From Eutypa lata (lineage: Eukaryota > Ascomycota > Sordariomycetes > Xylariales > Diatrypaceae), in NCBI GenBank assembly GCA_022661535.1, contig JAKULF010000003.1, forward strand, positions 1,240,001-1,304,000: a stretch of DNA of 64,000 nucleotides, read 5' to 3'. Below are positions 1 to 11,132 of this stretch, in pieces. How positions within the stretch are numbered: the stretch's first letter is position 1; the number at the start of each line of letters is the position of its first letter. Below the pieces are notes generated by a model. It searched no databases. It was not told the DNA's origin and saw only the letters and a program-made list of their open reading frames with translations. A program made the translations under genes and the position numbers.

Positions 1-1707
1 GTGATATCGAGCATTTCCACGTGGCTTGTTGTGATAGCCATTGACGTCATATGGTTTGCCATGGTACTTGTTGGGGTCATTTCTACCTTTGTACCGCTTA
101 GAGGTGTGTGCCTTCTTGCTGTTATTTTGATGTTGGGAATTCCACGATTTGAGTGCGGATTGGTATCGATTGAGCATGTGCCGGTGGGCATCACCAACTT
201 CTAGCAGCGCAGGATGATACTGCATGAAAGACCACTCTTTCGTGTCTCGAATACTCTGTGCAAAGTCATCGACATTACTGGCCGTCACGTACCTGGACTC
301 AACAGTAACAGCAGCAACTAGTGTTGGGTAGTTGATCTCGTCCATCCAATCAGTAGGGAGTGGTGTAGCTATAGCTATAGGAATTTTGCTATCCATACGT
401 GGCGTCGGCTCTTTGAAGATCGTCTCCTCCTCCCAGGCAAGGTCATCAGCAGTACTACCTATTTCAGTAATAGAGTCATATCCTTCGTTTTCAATATGAA
501 GGTCTCGAGTTAGACTTTGCCCCGTCTTGTCTGTTCTACCAGTTATGTGGGGGTGAGGAGATCCTGTGACTGATCGAGATTCTTCGTGCCGAGAACTATC
601 AAGTTTGGCAGGCCCATGGTAATCACGGTAACGGTCATGGTTGCGATGAGACCGCTCGTTTTTCAGTCGCTGATCATACCTGTTCTGCGGTCTTCGTCCC
701 TTCCGATCGCCTTGTCCCTGAGGCCTCTCATCGCGGTGCCGATATGGCCTAGGCTGAAATCCATTCGCGACATGATGAGAATCTGACGGGCTATAACCGT
801 TCCATTGCTGACTTATAGGTCTTTCATCCTGGCGTCGGGGGTAATCATGCATATACTGGATTGGTCCTCTGTCCCCGACATACGAATGATTCTGAGGAGA
901 TTCGCTCGGTGGATAATGAGAGTGGTGAGGCGGAGAAGTATGAGATGGAGGTTGATAATAGGGCTCATTGTACCCTGGAGGTGGTCTAGGGGAACCGTAT
1001 GCCGGTGCCTGTTGTTGATAAGGAGGGGGTGGAGGATATTGCTGTGGAGGTCCTGTGTAGTAATGAACGGGAGGACCCGGTGGACCTAGAGGACCTGGTG
1101 GACCTGGAGGGCCGGGGGTTGGCAGATGAGGCGGAGGGCCTAAAGGGCCGAGAGGACCAGGGGGGCCAGAGAACCCAGGGTAGGGGTATGAAGAATTATA
1201 TAACGTCGGTTGACCGAATGGTGGAGTGCTGTACGGGTGTGGTGGACCTGAAAGACCAGGCGGACCAGGTGCTCCGTGTGCTCTATAGGGGTCATATGGC
1301 ATTGGTTGAGCAGAGTGCAAGGAAACATCAGCACCGGGATAAGGTGGGTATCCCGGGGGTGGTGGACCATGTGGGTATGAGGGTCCGTTATCCATCGGGA
1401 CTGGATAGCGTGTGATGATAGGCCCTTTATGGCGCCTACTAGATGCAAAGCCATCATGTCCGTTGTTGTTGCGCGATTGCAGGCGAGCCCTCGATGCTTC
1501 CAAGCCACTAAGGGGGTCTTGTTAATATATAGCCACAGACACATAACGCGGGACAAGGGCGATGGTAGTGTCCTATGAAGTTACTACTTACGCGGGAATT
1601 TTACGGGCAGGTTCGGGGCAAGCATTAAAGAGATGGCCACGCATGCCACAGTTGTAGCATGGAGGCTCGTTGTCCGTGGATTCACGGCCTGGTGCTCTGT
1701 CTGCCAT
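1..1707 (-). CDS. CCHC zinc-knuckle, proline/glycine-rich protein (3'-truncated by window edge)
   Basis: The ATG is at 1707 (complement). Exon 1 runs 1707-1592, a short intron (donor GTAAGT, acceptor CTTAG) covers 1591-1508, and exon 2 runs from 1507 off the left edge with no stop. Residues 17-30 form a perfect C-x2-C-x4-H-x4-C knuckle (CYNCGMRGHLFNAC), the single-stranded nucleic-acid binding fold of retroviral-type zinc knuckles. It is followed by a Gly-Pro-Pro/Tyr-rich stretch (about residues 65-160) with collagen-like GPP runs, then an Arg/His/Asp-rich region and a more ordered segment (about residues 420-500) containing DWMDEINYPTL. The frame was checked codon by codon to base 1. An open frame extends upstream to 1797 but begins with GTG, so 1707 is preferred. 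Binding of RNA is inferred from the knuckle; the specific role is unknown. The C-terminus lies outside the window. Confidence 0.8.
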
Positions 1708-4168
1708 CTTGAGCTGAAGAAGGTGCAAGTCAAGGAGAGAGAACAGAACGGGCTTCCCAAAGTATAGTAAATCGGCTAGTGAAGGTGAAGACGACACTAA
1801 CGATCTACAATATCGCGTGAATCTATAAATATTCAGTTAATAATAGATCGGCGATACAAAGGTTGGAATATCGATAACATAAAAGGCAAGAACGTTGGAG
1901 ACGAGAAGGTCGGGAAGGACAAGTTCAAATGCAATTGACGCTGGATACACATACTTAACTTCCTGATGGACAGATTTCTCAAAGTTGAAGATTCTTTAGC
2001 TATCAGAGTTCAAATAATGAATGTGAACTTGAAAGCATAGGTTGGCTGCCAAAGATGCTGATGGTTGTCAATGATACTTCAATGTAGGAAGATCATGCGC
2101 CTAGGAAGATTTGCCGGTCTAACGAGGACGTCCAGGGAAATCAAAATTGAAAAGGCATATTAAGGTGCTCGAGACCACTGAATATTAAGAAAGAAGTTAA
2201 CAATGAAGATATTTATAATGTTAGGAGAATTGACGGCAGTTGTCCAGTTACCTATGCTATAGTGTCAACTTACTGGTATTGGATATCGCACTCTTGGACC
2301 CTCCTCTCACGTATTTCGCCTGAGGACAACCACAAGTTCCTCCACACCACGCTGTCAAATGCCGGATCTGCGGTGTCATGAATGTTAAGTCTATTGGCAT
2401 GTATATTCTGTTAGTATCGCATTTGTAAGCCTAATATATGTTGCCCATGATGCTTCACATCAATTGGGCTGAAATTGTAGAGAGGTGAGACTGCTCGATG
2501 GATGTTGAGATGCTCAATTTACGAGGTACGAGGTAAGTAGGTACCACACGCGGCTCTTGGAGAGCGGCGGCTAAACTTCGGTCCGGCTGATAGTTATGTA
2601 TCATCAAGTCGAGCTTTGAATGTTACTTCCAGAAGCCAGGCAACCAGCGTACAAATATTCACAACACACTTCATCATAACATATAGCAGTAATTTGATAT
2701 AGTGAGATCACGGTCAAGACCAAGAGAGGCTATCTTAATATAACTTTATTGGACAATTGTAGCAGTGCAGTGACACTTCCTGCAACTGTAACCACATGAT
2801 AGCCTCATCATATGGGAGATGCTAGACAAGACAAGACCGGAACTCGAAGAAGAGGATGAATATATCTATAGACCTTGCTTAAGAAAGTATGTCTATCTCA
2901 AGAAAACATAGGATGCATATGCCAATGACGAGCATCAACTGAGGCAACAGCTGCGGCTCTCTCCAATCCCACAGGCCCTGAGGATATATAGCCTTCCATA
3001 GGAGACATCTCCGAGTGACTAATACTACTCGAGACGAGAATAAGAAGCAGACGACTTTAGTAAAAAGAAAACACACAAGAACTACCCTTACGATAGGGAT
3101 TGCTGAATGAAACCAAAATTGTAGAGACCAGCTGGCACTGGTTGTAGAGAGATAGATGGGAAACTGGCTGTTTGAGAACCGCCTGGCCTAGCTTCAGGCC
3201 CTAGTATGCTCACTGTTTCCGGTATACAAGGCAGGTTTTGTGTTGAACGATAACTAATCGAAGACAGAGAAATTGAGGATGATCAGATTCAGTCTGGGGT
3301 TGAAGTTGAAGAATTGAAGTCAGTGGTTAGGTAGTCGGCAGAAATTCCGTCCTCCGAACCACAAGTTGCAGCTTCAAAGGGTTCCACTGTAACCTAGGTA
3401 TGTAGTACCTAGCGGCTATGCTACTATGCCATTTTGTGATCTGATCTGTCATTAGCTGGATAGCAGGTGCTCTATCGTACAATACCTACATGTGCCTACA
3501 TACTGTACATGCATATACATAATGTAACTAGGTATACATACATGTACATACACACAGTGCCTTATCGTCTTATCTCAAAACAGACTTCATCTTTTCGAGA
3601 GGGTCTGTGCATCCTAAAACGCCGGCTTCAACGAGGCTGCATACGCCATCCATCAACGAATGCAGTGCAACGCCATAGCGGTTACGATTGACGTCCGGTC
3701 TACAGCGTCTTTTCCAATACATACTTATTAAGCTTACTCAAATTCAATTCCACATTATCTACCGTTAAGGATGACTACCAATGATTAGAACCGTTACATT
3801 CCTGCTTAGGCCTAACTACCTACAGTGCCTATAGTTACCTACTGCCAGATTTCTAGTTAGCGACTGCTCAGCTAGTTAGTTTGTCAGCACGCACAACAAA
3901 CAACAACCCCCACCACGATCGACCAGAACGAACTCGACCTCTTCTCCGGGTCCATGTGAGAAATGCGCAGCGCCTTTCTATTTGATCCTTGAATATGTTT
4001 GCGGATTCTTCGAGCTCCTTACACGACTTTACATTCGCTCGGAGCAGACGGAAGCCGACGACCTCCTCGCATCTGTGCCATCAAATAGCGCCGTAGGAGG
4101 TGGTTCTTGCCAGAAAACATCCATTTCTGGGACCTTCGTTATACGGAGAGCCAACTTGAGCGGCCACC
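1708..4168. other. Intergenic, divergent promoters; no gene seen
   Basis: This 2.4-kb spacer separates the divergently transcribed knuckle gene and PPG1. Reading frames are short and lack recognisable domains. The right part (about 3430-3860) carries scattered TACATA/ACCTAC words typical of spacers in this window. No RNA gene or transposon ends were recognised. Confidence 0.6.
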
Positions 4169-5295
4169 ATGCCTGGCCTTCCGGGTTCGTCATACCTTGA
4201 ATCGAATGGTTTCACCTTTTGTGCTCATCAACTAACTACCTAACCGCCGTGTTTAGCCTCGGTCGATTTAGATGAATGCATCTCCCGTCTATACAAAAAG
4301 GAACTCCTGGCTGAGTCCGTGATCGAAGCGATATGCGCCAAGACAAAAGAGCTGCTCATGCGGGAGAGCAATGTGGTGCATGTGCAAGCTCCCGTCACCG
4401 TTGTCGGTGATATACACGGCCAGTTCTACGACCTGATCGAAATCTTCAAGATAGGAGGATGGTGCCCGGATACCAATTACCTGTTCTTAGGTAAGAAGAA
4501 AGACACTTCATCTCGCATTTTTTTCCCGTGTCATTCCCCTTTCAATTTCAGACGGCCTGCTAAGACCCCCATTTTCTCCTAGGCGACTACGTCGATCGCG
4601 GCATGTTCAGCGTCGAGACGATATCCCTCCTCGTGTGCCTTAAGCTACGGTATCCGAACCGGGTGCACCTAATCCGCGGCAACCACGAGTCGCGCGGCGT
4701 GACGCAGTCGTACGGGTTCTACACGGAGTGCTCGCGCAAGTACGGCAACGCCAACGTGTGGCACTACTTCACCGACATGTTCGACTTCCTGACGCTGTCG
4801 GTGGTGATCAACGACCAGATCTTCTGCGTGCACGGGGGCCTGTCCCCCTCGATCCACTCGATCGACCAGATCAAGATCATCGACCGGTTCCGGGAGATCC
4901 CGCACGAGGGCCCCATGGCGGACCTCGTCTGGTCCGACCCGGACCCGGAGCGCGACGAGTTCTCCCTCAGCCCCCGCGGCGCCGGCTACACGTTCGGCGC
5001 GCGCGTCGTCAAGAAGTTCCTCGCCGTCAACGGCATGACGCACATCCTGCGCGCCCACCAGCTCTGCCAGGAGGGCTTCCAGGTCCTCTACGACGACCAC
5101 CTCAGCACCGTCTGGAGCGCCCCCAACTACTGCTACCGCTGCGGCAACATGGCCAGCGTGCTCGAGGTCAGCGACACCGGCGAGCGCTTCTTCAACGTCT
5201 TCGCCGCCGCCCCGGAGAACGACCAGCACAAGGACATCCAGCCCGGCGGCGAGAAGATGGCCGACGGGAACTCCCTCCCGGATTATTTCTTATAA
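4169..5295 (+). CDS. ppg1: PPG1-type PP2A-like serine/threonine phosphatase catalytic subunit
   Basis: Three exons (4169-4184, 4257-4490, 4583-5295) give 320 aa. The ATG sits in GCCACCATG. The first intron has a CTAAC branch and TAG acceptor; the second interrupts LFLG|DYVDR. The metallophosphatase signature is complete: GDIHG (56-60), GDYVDRG (84-90), GNHE (116-119), then VHGGLSP and RAHQ. The C-terminus ends DYFL, the PP2A-family tail whose terminal leucine is carboxymethylated. Several stretches (VDLDECISRLYKKELL, VTVVGDIHGQFYDLIEIF, IIDRFREIPH.GPMADLVWSD) match yeast Ppg1 rather than Sit4/PP6 or Pph3/PP4. In yeast, Ppg1 acts with the Far/STRIPAK-like complex; filamentous PPG1 orthologues affect growth and virulence. 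Exon 3 is far more GC3-rich than exons 1-2. It is convergent with the RhoGDI gene. Confidence 0.93.
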
Positions 5296-6362
5296 TGAAC
5301 ATAGTGAGCAAAGAGACAACGACGATGACGATGATGACGACGTTTCCCAGATGGGTGGAGTGGAGAGTGGGAGTTAGTAAGTGGCTACCTAGATAGTAGT
5401 CTGGTGGGAAGAGAAGTTAGGTACATATCTCTGTCTGACTACGATGGGAAGAAAACATGTACGTACATACGGTACAATGTATTGCGGGATAAATACCTAC
5501 CTAGGTAACACGGCAGGGCCTCGACCAGAAACTCTGGCAACGGCACATGGATGAGAGATGTTTTGATTTTTCTGAAGAATACAAAATACCCTAGTTTTTT
5601 CTTCTTCTCGCTCTTGCCGTTTTAATTTACTTTATGCATAAGTTATGATTGTAGTAGGTCTTGTTGTTGCCTTCGTAATGAGTCGCGTCGAGCTTGTATT
5701 ATACATAATTGAGTTTCATACCGGATAAATCGCCCGAGAAGTCACATTGCCAAAAGATGAGAACAGTAAAAGAGGTTGGGGTCTATGGGATTTTGGTGGC
5801 AGTCCTGCCCTGTATCCGTAGGCTATCTGAATTATCTACCTGCCTGGGGAGACTCATGCCACAGCCGGCATCTTGAGTCAAACAATATTCATAGGGTTGA
5901 TTAAAGAGGTCAATTTTCAACGCGGAAAAGAAGCACTCTCCAAGAGGGAGGAGAATGTCCAAATCGCACACGATCCATTGCCTCTTGACAACATTTATCA
6001 TCCAGACGAGAGCGCCTTCTCTGATCCACAGACGGATCCTCGACAGGCCTGGCCGTCAGTCAAACGCAAACACAACACAACTTTTTTTCGTTTTCCCTCA
6101 AACTGTCATCATTACCGTAATCATCATCATGAAATAAAAAAAGGGACCAACAGTTTGGTAGTCGGTCCCCTTCCCTAACAAAGATCCTTCCATTCCACAC
6201 ACACGCACACCATTCGCATAATTCGAGAGGATGATTCAACTCTCTCCGAACTTGATCGTTCCGCCACCCTAGCCTAGCCTTGCCGTTCGAGAAGAGAACT
6301 CTTTCGGCGGATAGTTTTGATGGAAAACAGGAGATCGGTTCAAGATCCAGTCGATGGTTTGT
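5296..6362. other. Convergent 3' flanks of ppg1 and RhoGDI genes
   Basis: About 1.07 kb between two convergent stop codons. It should hold both 3' UTRs. It contains A/T-rich tracts, a TACGTACATAC cluster near 5460, and a hairpin-capable GGGACC/GGTCCC pair at 6143-6169. No coding exon is recognised. Confidence 0.6.
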
Positions 6363-9043
6363 CTACCAGTCCTTAGCAATGTCGAAGCTCCATTCGAACT
6401 GGAGGTGAGTCTTCTTGTCGTCATCCACGAAGTTGGAGACGGCATTGTAGTGGCCACGAGCGAGCATGCCGGACGGAGCATCTTCCTCTTGGACTAAATA
6501 GGTCATTGATTAGAATCTCTGTTTGTCACTGGAATGAGGGAATGGGGTTGGTACTTACAGCGCTTGGTGTACAGAGGCTGCTTCTCAGTGTTCGGAGCGT
6601 AGCTGCCCTGTTTGCATGTCAGTAAAGAGAGGGGAAAATCACATAAAATTTGTAGGAGTTCGTCAAACTACTCACCAGCATCTCGGAGTCCTTGCCAACC
6701 TTGAGGCCCTTACGCTTGACGACCTGGACGTATTGCAGTCCACTGAGAATCTCGTGCTGAACCTTGAAAGTGACAACCATGGTGAACTTGGAACCTTCCT
6801 TGATCTTAAAGGGCTTGTCCTTCAGCGTGACCTCGCTGCCAGGCTGGGAGAGATCGATCGTGACGGGGTCGCGGCCGGGAGACTCCATGGTGAGGGCGTG
6901 GATGATGCACACGCGAGGGTCGTTGGGATCGGAGAGATCCTTGCCGCCACCAAGACCGAGAGATTGCTTGTATCGCTGGAGAGACTCGTCATTCGCATCT
7001 GAAGAATCATTGTTAGATTCGAAGTTCTTAGTGACCTCAAAGTGAGAAATGACTTCTGGCTCAGAATGGAGATCCGAGCCCGGGGGAGGGTTAGCTTCCT
7101 CCTTGGTGACCTTGACTGCATAATGAATTCCGGGGAGGCCAATGCAAGTCATCTCTGGGTCAAGGCCATCAGGGCGAGTGTTCTTAGGGTTCTCAGTGTT
7201 CTTCTTTCCGGTAGTTCGCTGAAACTTCTTCACAAGACGCTTGATAGGGCCGTCTCGATCTCCACTTGAAGCGGTAATGGTTGTGGTAGTACCAAATTGG
7301 TGACCACCATGCTTAGTTGAACCAGTCAAAGTCGAGCGAAGGCTCTGGCGAATACTGGGAACCAAGGTTGAACCCCGAGTGACAGGTCGCTCTTCCTCTT
7401 GAGCAGGAGCCTTGTCCTTGCCCATCATAGTGGAAGCATCGCCGAGAAGATTCTCTGCCGCTTGGACGAGAGCTTCTCCATCACCGTTGCCAATTGCGGT
7501 CTCACTGGTAGACTGCTCTTGAGCAAGATCCTTGCCGTTGCGAGTAAAGGCCTCACCCTCGTGAGGACCAAGTGGGGAAGTCATGATGGGGTGATAGTTG
7601 GCAGAGAAAGAGTTGCTAGAAACGCGAGGTGGGATCTTGACCTGCAGGTGGGAAGTGAAAGTAGTATCCTCTGAGTGAGCTTCTGCAGCCTTCTGAGATT
7701 GCTGCAAGTTGAAGTGGGATTTGAAACGTCGCAAATTGAATCGGTTCTGCGCGGTTGTGGACTCGAGAGGGGTAAAAGGAAGTCCAGAAACAGGTGGAAG
7801 ATCTGGTTGAAGGCTTGCTGCGGTAGCTGCTGATTGAAAAAGGTTGGAAGTAGTTTGCATCTTCCGCAGCTTGTTTTGCACCTTGCCACCGTTGCCTGGA
7901 GTTGACAGACCTTTGGAAGGAAGGTCTTTTTTGTGAGGGAAACTCATTTTGACTTGGTGTGCGCGCGTGGGTCCCAAGAAAAACCAAGAATTAGATTGAG
8001 GGGGAGGATGTCGACATCGACAGTGAGGTTGATGATAGTGAGGTGTCGAGACCGACAAAGGTGTTTGGGTAGTAAATTTGACGGTGGTTTAATTACTAGG
8101 TGGAAAAGTTGAGACCGTCGACACTAGTGTAAACAAGTTGTCGACACGGTGAATTTGAGGCTAGACGTGGCCAGAAGGGTGTGCACTTGTTGTATGTACG
8201 AAATTGTGGTTGGGTAGCAGGTTTTCGAGGTTCTTTGAAAAAGTAGCTGCACATTGTCCATGTAGCGCATCATGAACCACCGTCACGGCCACCACCTCCA
8301 CAGTACAACCTCCATTACCAACGAAGAATCACTGCCGCCTTCAAATGCAGTTTCCCAGAGGACTGCCTTCTATGGCATTCATGTCTATCCATTTCATATG
8401 GGTTGAGGGCCACAGATTCCAACATGATATAACTTTAGTTTAAGTTACTACCCGTGGATAACCTGATAGTCTCTTCAACTAATATGCTGGAAAGCATCAA
8501 GGAATCAATCGCTCGGCGTATTGTAGTCCCTGGATTCTAGAGCATCGCGGTGACGCCCCTCGTCTGTAGTGGGATTCGGGATTCCTCTGCGCTCTATTAT
8601 CCAACGCCAGATAGGAGGATGATGGCAGCCCCTTAAACCATTCAAGGACGGCAGATACCCAATTTGTGTCCTAACCTCTAAGCACAGAGAACTAGGCTTG
8701 GGCATGCCTCACTCATGCAATTGACGTTACCGCCTATATGTGATCTCTCTACAACCTTCCCTCTATCTTCAAGGTTGCTGCTTTCACGCACTAGCTATAG
8801 ACTAGATAGAGTCTATACACAATGCACATCCTCTACGGATATCTCGACTTCCCCGAGAGGGTGGAAATGATGTTGGGAATACCATTATACCGTGGATCCA
8901 GGCAGAAGGAATAGACCATACTTTTATAAGAAAGAAAATATGCACATACCCATGTTATGATACTCTGTAAGGCTTTGCTTAGGCTGGGAGAGCTTGTAGC
9001 CCTGGGTCTCCTCAGGCATGGTATCGTCCTCGTGAGTAGCCAT
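6363..9043 (-). CDS. rdi1: Rho GDP-dissociation inhibitor (RhoGDI), canonical isoform
   Basis: Canonical splicing uses exons 9043-8950, 6998-6676, 6607-6559 and 6493-6363 (complement), giving 198 aa, the usual RhoGDI length. The start ATG (MATHEDDTMPEETQGYKLS) leads the short regulatory arm. The DANDESLQRYKQSLGLGGG segment is the conserved switch-binding helix, and the rest is the immunoglobulin-like isoprenyl-binding fold ending FEWSFDIAKDW. RhoGDI extracts prenylated Rho/Cdc42 from membranes and keeps it GDP-bound in the cytosol. The first intron (8949-6999, 1951 nt) is very long for this genome; its acceptor has CTAAC and TTCTTCAG. The phase across that intron is exact (G|AT = Asp). The intron holds a long in-phase ORF listed separately. 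The gene diverges from the BQT4-like gene. Confidence 0.93.
6676..7947 (-). CDS. Alternative first exon: 316-residue N-terminal extension in phase with RhoGDI exon 2
   Basis: Within the long first intron of the RhoGDI gene, an open frame begins at an ATG at 7947 (context AAAATGAG) and runs without a stop through the canonical splice acceptor at 6999 into RhoGDI exon 2. Spliced to the last two exons (6607-6559, 6493-6363) it would encode 483 aa: a new 316-residue N-terminus plus the GDI fold, lacking the 31-residue canonical N-terminal arm. The extension is Ser/Thr/Gln-rich with basic clusters (RFNLRRFKSHFNL; GPIKRLVKKFQRTTGKKN) and no domain I recognise. The frame is open upstream to 8058 but without another ATG. 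A 950-nt frame that stays in phase with the next exon is unlikely by chance. An alternative promoter inside the intron is inferred, not shown. Confidence 0.55.
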
Positions 9044-11132
9044 GATGACGGACAATATCTAGTGAATAACTAATCACAGTTACTGGAAGGAACGGCAGTG
9101 TTGATAGAGAGTGTATGGCTTGTTTTAAGACAAGAATGTCACGAATGGCAATAATAAAGGTCTAAAACGATGAAAGATTTCTAGAAGAAAGCCGAGAACT
9201 GGCGGTGATGTTTGGTATTTCTATGTATGTTTATGTGGGGCACATAACGTCTCAGGAGGAGCTTGAGGCAATAGGTAGTTTTTTTTGTGGTGGGGGTCTG
9301 GCCTGGAACCCCTCAGTCCCGCCCCTCACAAAGATGTCGTTGTTCAATCATTGGCAAGAAAGATAACGTGCCATTCCTTGGTCCTTGGGATGGAAAAGCT
9401 GGCTGTTGCTGACAGCTGTTTCTTGCGACAGTTATCAGATGAGTATCATAGTGAATTTTCTACCTAGCCTAAAGAGACAAAGAACACCACTGTACGTACT
9501 TAAATAAATCACTAAATCATAGAGACTTAATACATTCTTGGTATATACCTATGTAGACTGGATACAATAACCACAGGCGGGTAGATTATGAAAGGAAAGC
9601 ATAACTAAATCCACCTGTGTAAGAAGGCACAGTCCAGGCAGATCAGTATGCATTCAAGGAGGTATTCTGGTAACCACCCAGCCACTTAACTATAGCTCAC
9701 AGTTCTACCTGTATGTGTAAATACCTACATATATACAAGCTGGTAGGAACATGACTACCCTAAGTTTTAGTTACATGTTACAATGCAGGCTACATACATA
9801 CCCTACATAGGTAGGTGAGTTGGTTAATTCTACTCTAGATTATTGCTTGTATACGAAAAAGTGTCATAATGGTATATTCAAATAGCCATAATGACATGAC
9901 TCTGGTTATGTGTCTATTGACTCTGTACCATTTATGGAATTCCTGTTCCCATATAATTAAGTTACTAGTTCATAATTTGACTTTCGAGATAGGTGTATTT
10001 CTTAAATTCATGTAGCTGATGTCATCGTAATGAACAGCCACCAATATGGGAGAAAATATTAAGGATTAACATCTAGCTATCGATACCTAATCAAGCCTGA
10101 TCATGTCGTAAGGTAGTGTTGATATGGCACTTTTCCCACGTGGGCGTGCCAGGGTTTATGAATACCTGAATGACAGTGCTGATAAGTTAGGAAATGTGGT
10201 TTTCATACAGTACTTGGCCTTTCTCATTTAATGCCTACATTCATCTGATATATATGTAGGGCTTGCTAAGGTAAGGGAGGTATCGTATTGGTAAGAGGTA
10301 CAATCTGAACACCTGAAAAATGGTAGATTACCTACATCCTTAGTATCTCCACCTTGGCCAAATGGAGAATATGGGAAATGGTGGGAAGCCCGAATTAGGT
10401 TACATTGGCCCTGCGATTAATACTCGAGCGGAGGTGAACAAGTGAATAAGTAGCATCAGGGGTTGTCTGGCACGCTTTCATTGGTTCAAGGTATGTAGAG
10501 TGGGTCCTGATTAACCAATTTCGCGCGACCGCGCCAATCGAGACAGCTCGCCCAGGCGGCCCCAGGTTATCTCACTCGTGTCCCCTTCGAACAGTTCTTT
10601 TCTAACACCTTTTTTTTTCTCATACATAGAAGATCCCAGGGAATAACTTTGCGCCTGGAGGTCTGAGATTTTGGAGCTTTTCATCAACCATTACCAACAC
10701 CACCACTCAGGTAGTCACTCCATCAACCATTTTTTATTATTTTCCTTTTTTTGAAGTTTACTATCTCAGGCGACATCGCATTTTTTATTCTTTCCTTAAG
10801 ATTTCGAGTTGTTCCTGAGATATTCAACTTCAAGTATTATAGCCCTTTCCTAATTCCTTTAGTGGAAAGGTGAGTGAACTGTCACACCCACCGCCTAAAC
10901 TCGTGCGCATTTGAAGCTCGTTTTCGCGACTTCTTTTTGCCTGCGCTTACATCTTCTAAACACGAACGCTGCTGCTATTCGATGGATTTCGCTAACTTAT
11001 CTCGATTATAGTTGCCAATTTACTAGCAACTACTTTTTTAATACATTCGTCCACCCGTCGCGCGACTATTCGCGATCCTATATCGCGAGCTCTCTTTAGT
11101 CGCATCTCGTAACACTCTCCAAATCCAGCACC
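9044..11132. other. Intergenic, divergent promoters of rdi1 and the BQT4-like gene
   Basis: About 2.1 kb. The left two thirds are AT-rich with TACCTA/TACATA words. The right third (about 10500-11130) has CCAAT-like boxes (ACCAATTTCGCGCG and GCGCCAATCG near 10515-10540) and T/C-rich tracts consistent with the promoter and leader of the downstream gene. No coding region recognised. Confidence 0.55.

Noticed and set aside
1140..1556. 138-codon minus-strand ORF in the zinc-knuckle gene
   Set aside because: Wrong frame; the adjacent frame joins in phase with the knuckle exon and stays open to base 1.
4669..5229. 186-codon minus-strand ORF opposite ppg1
   Set aside because: Antisense shadow; the plus strand encodes the complete phosphatase signature.
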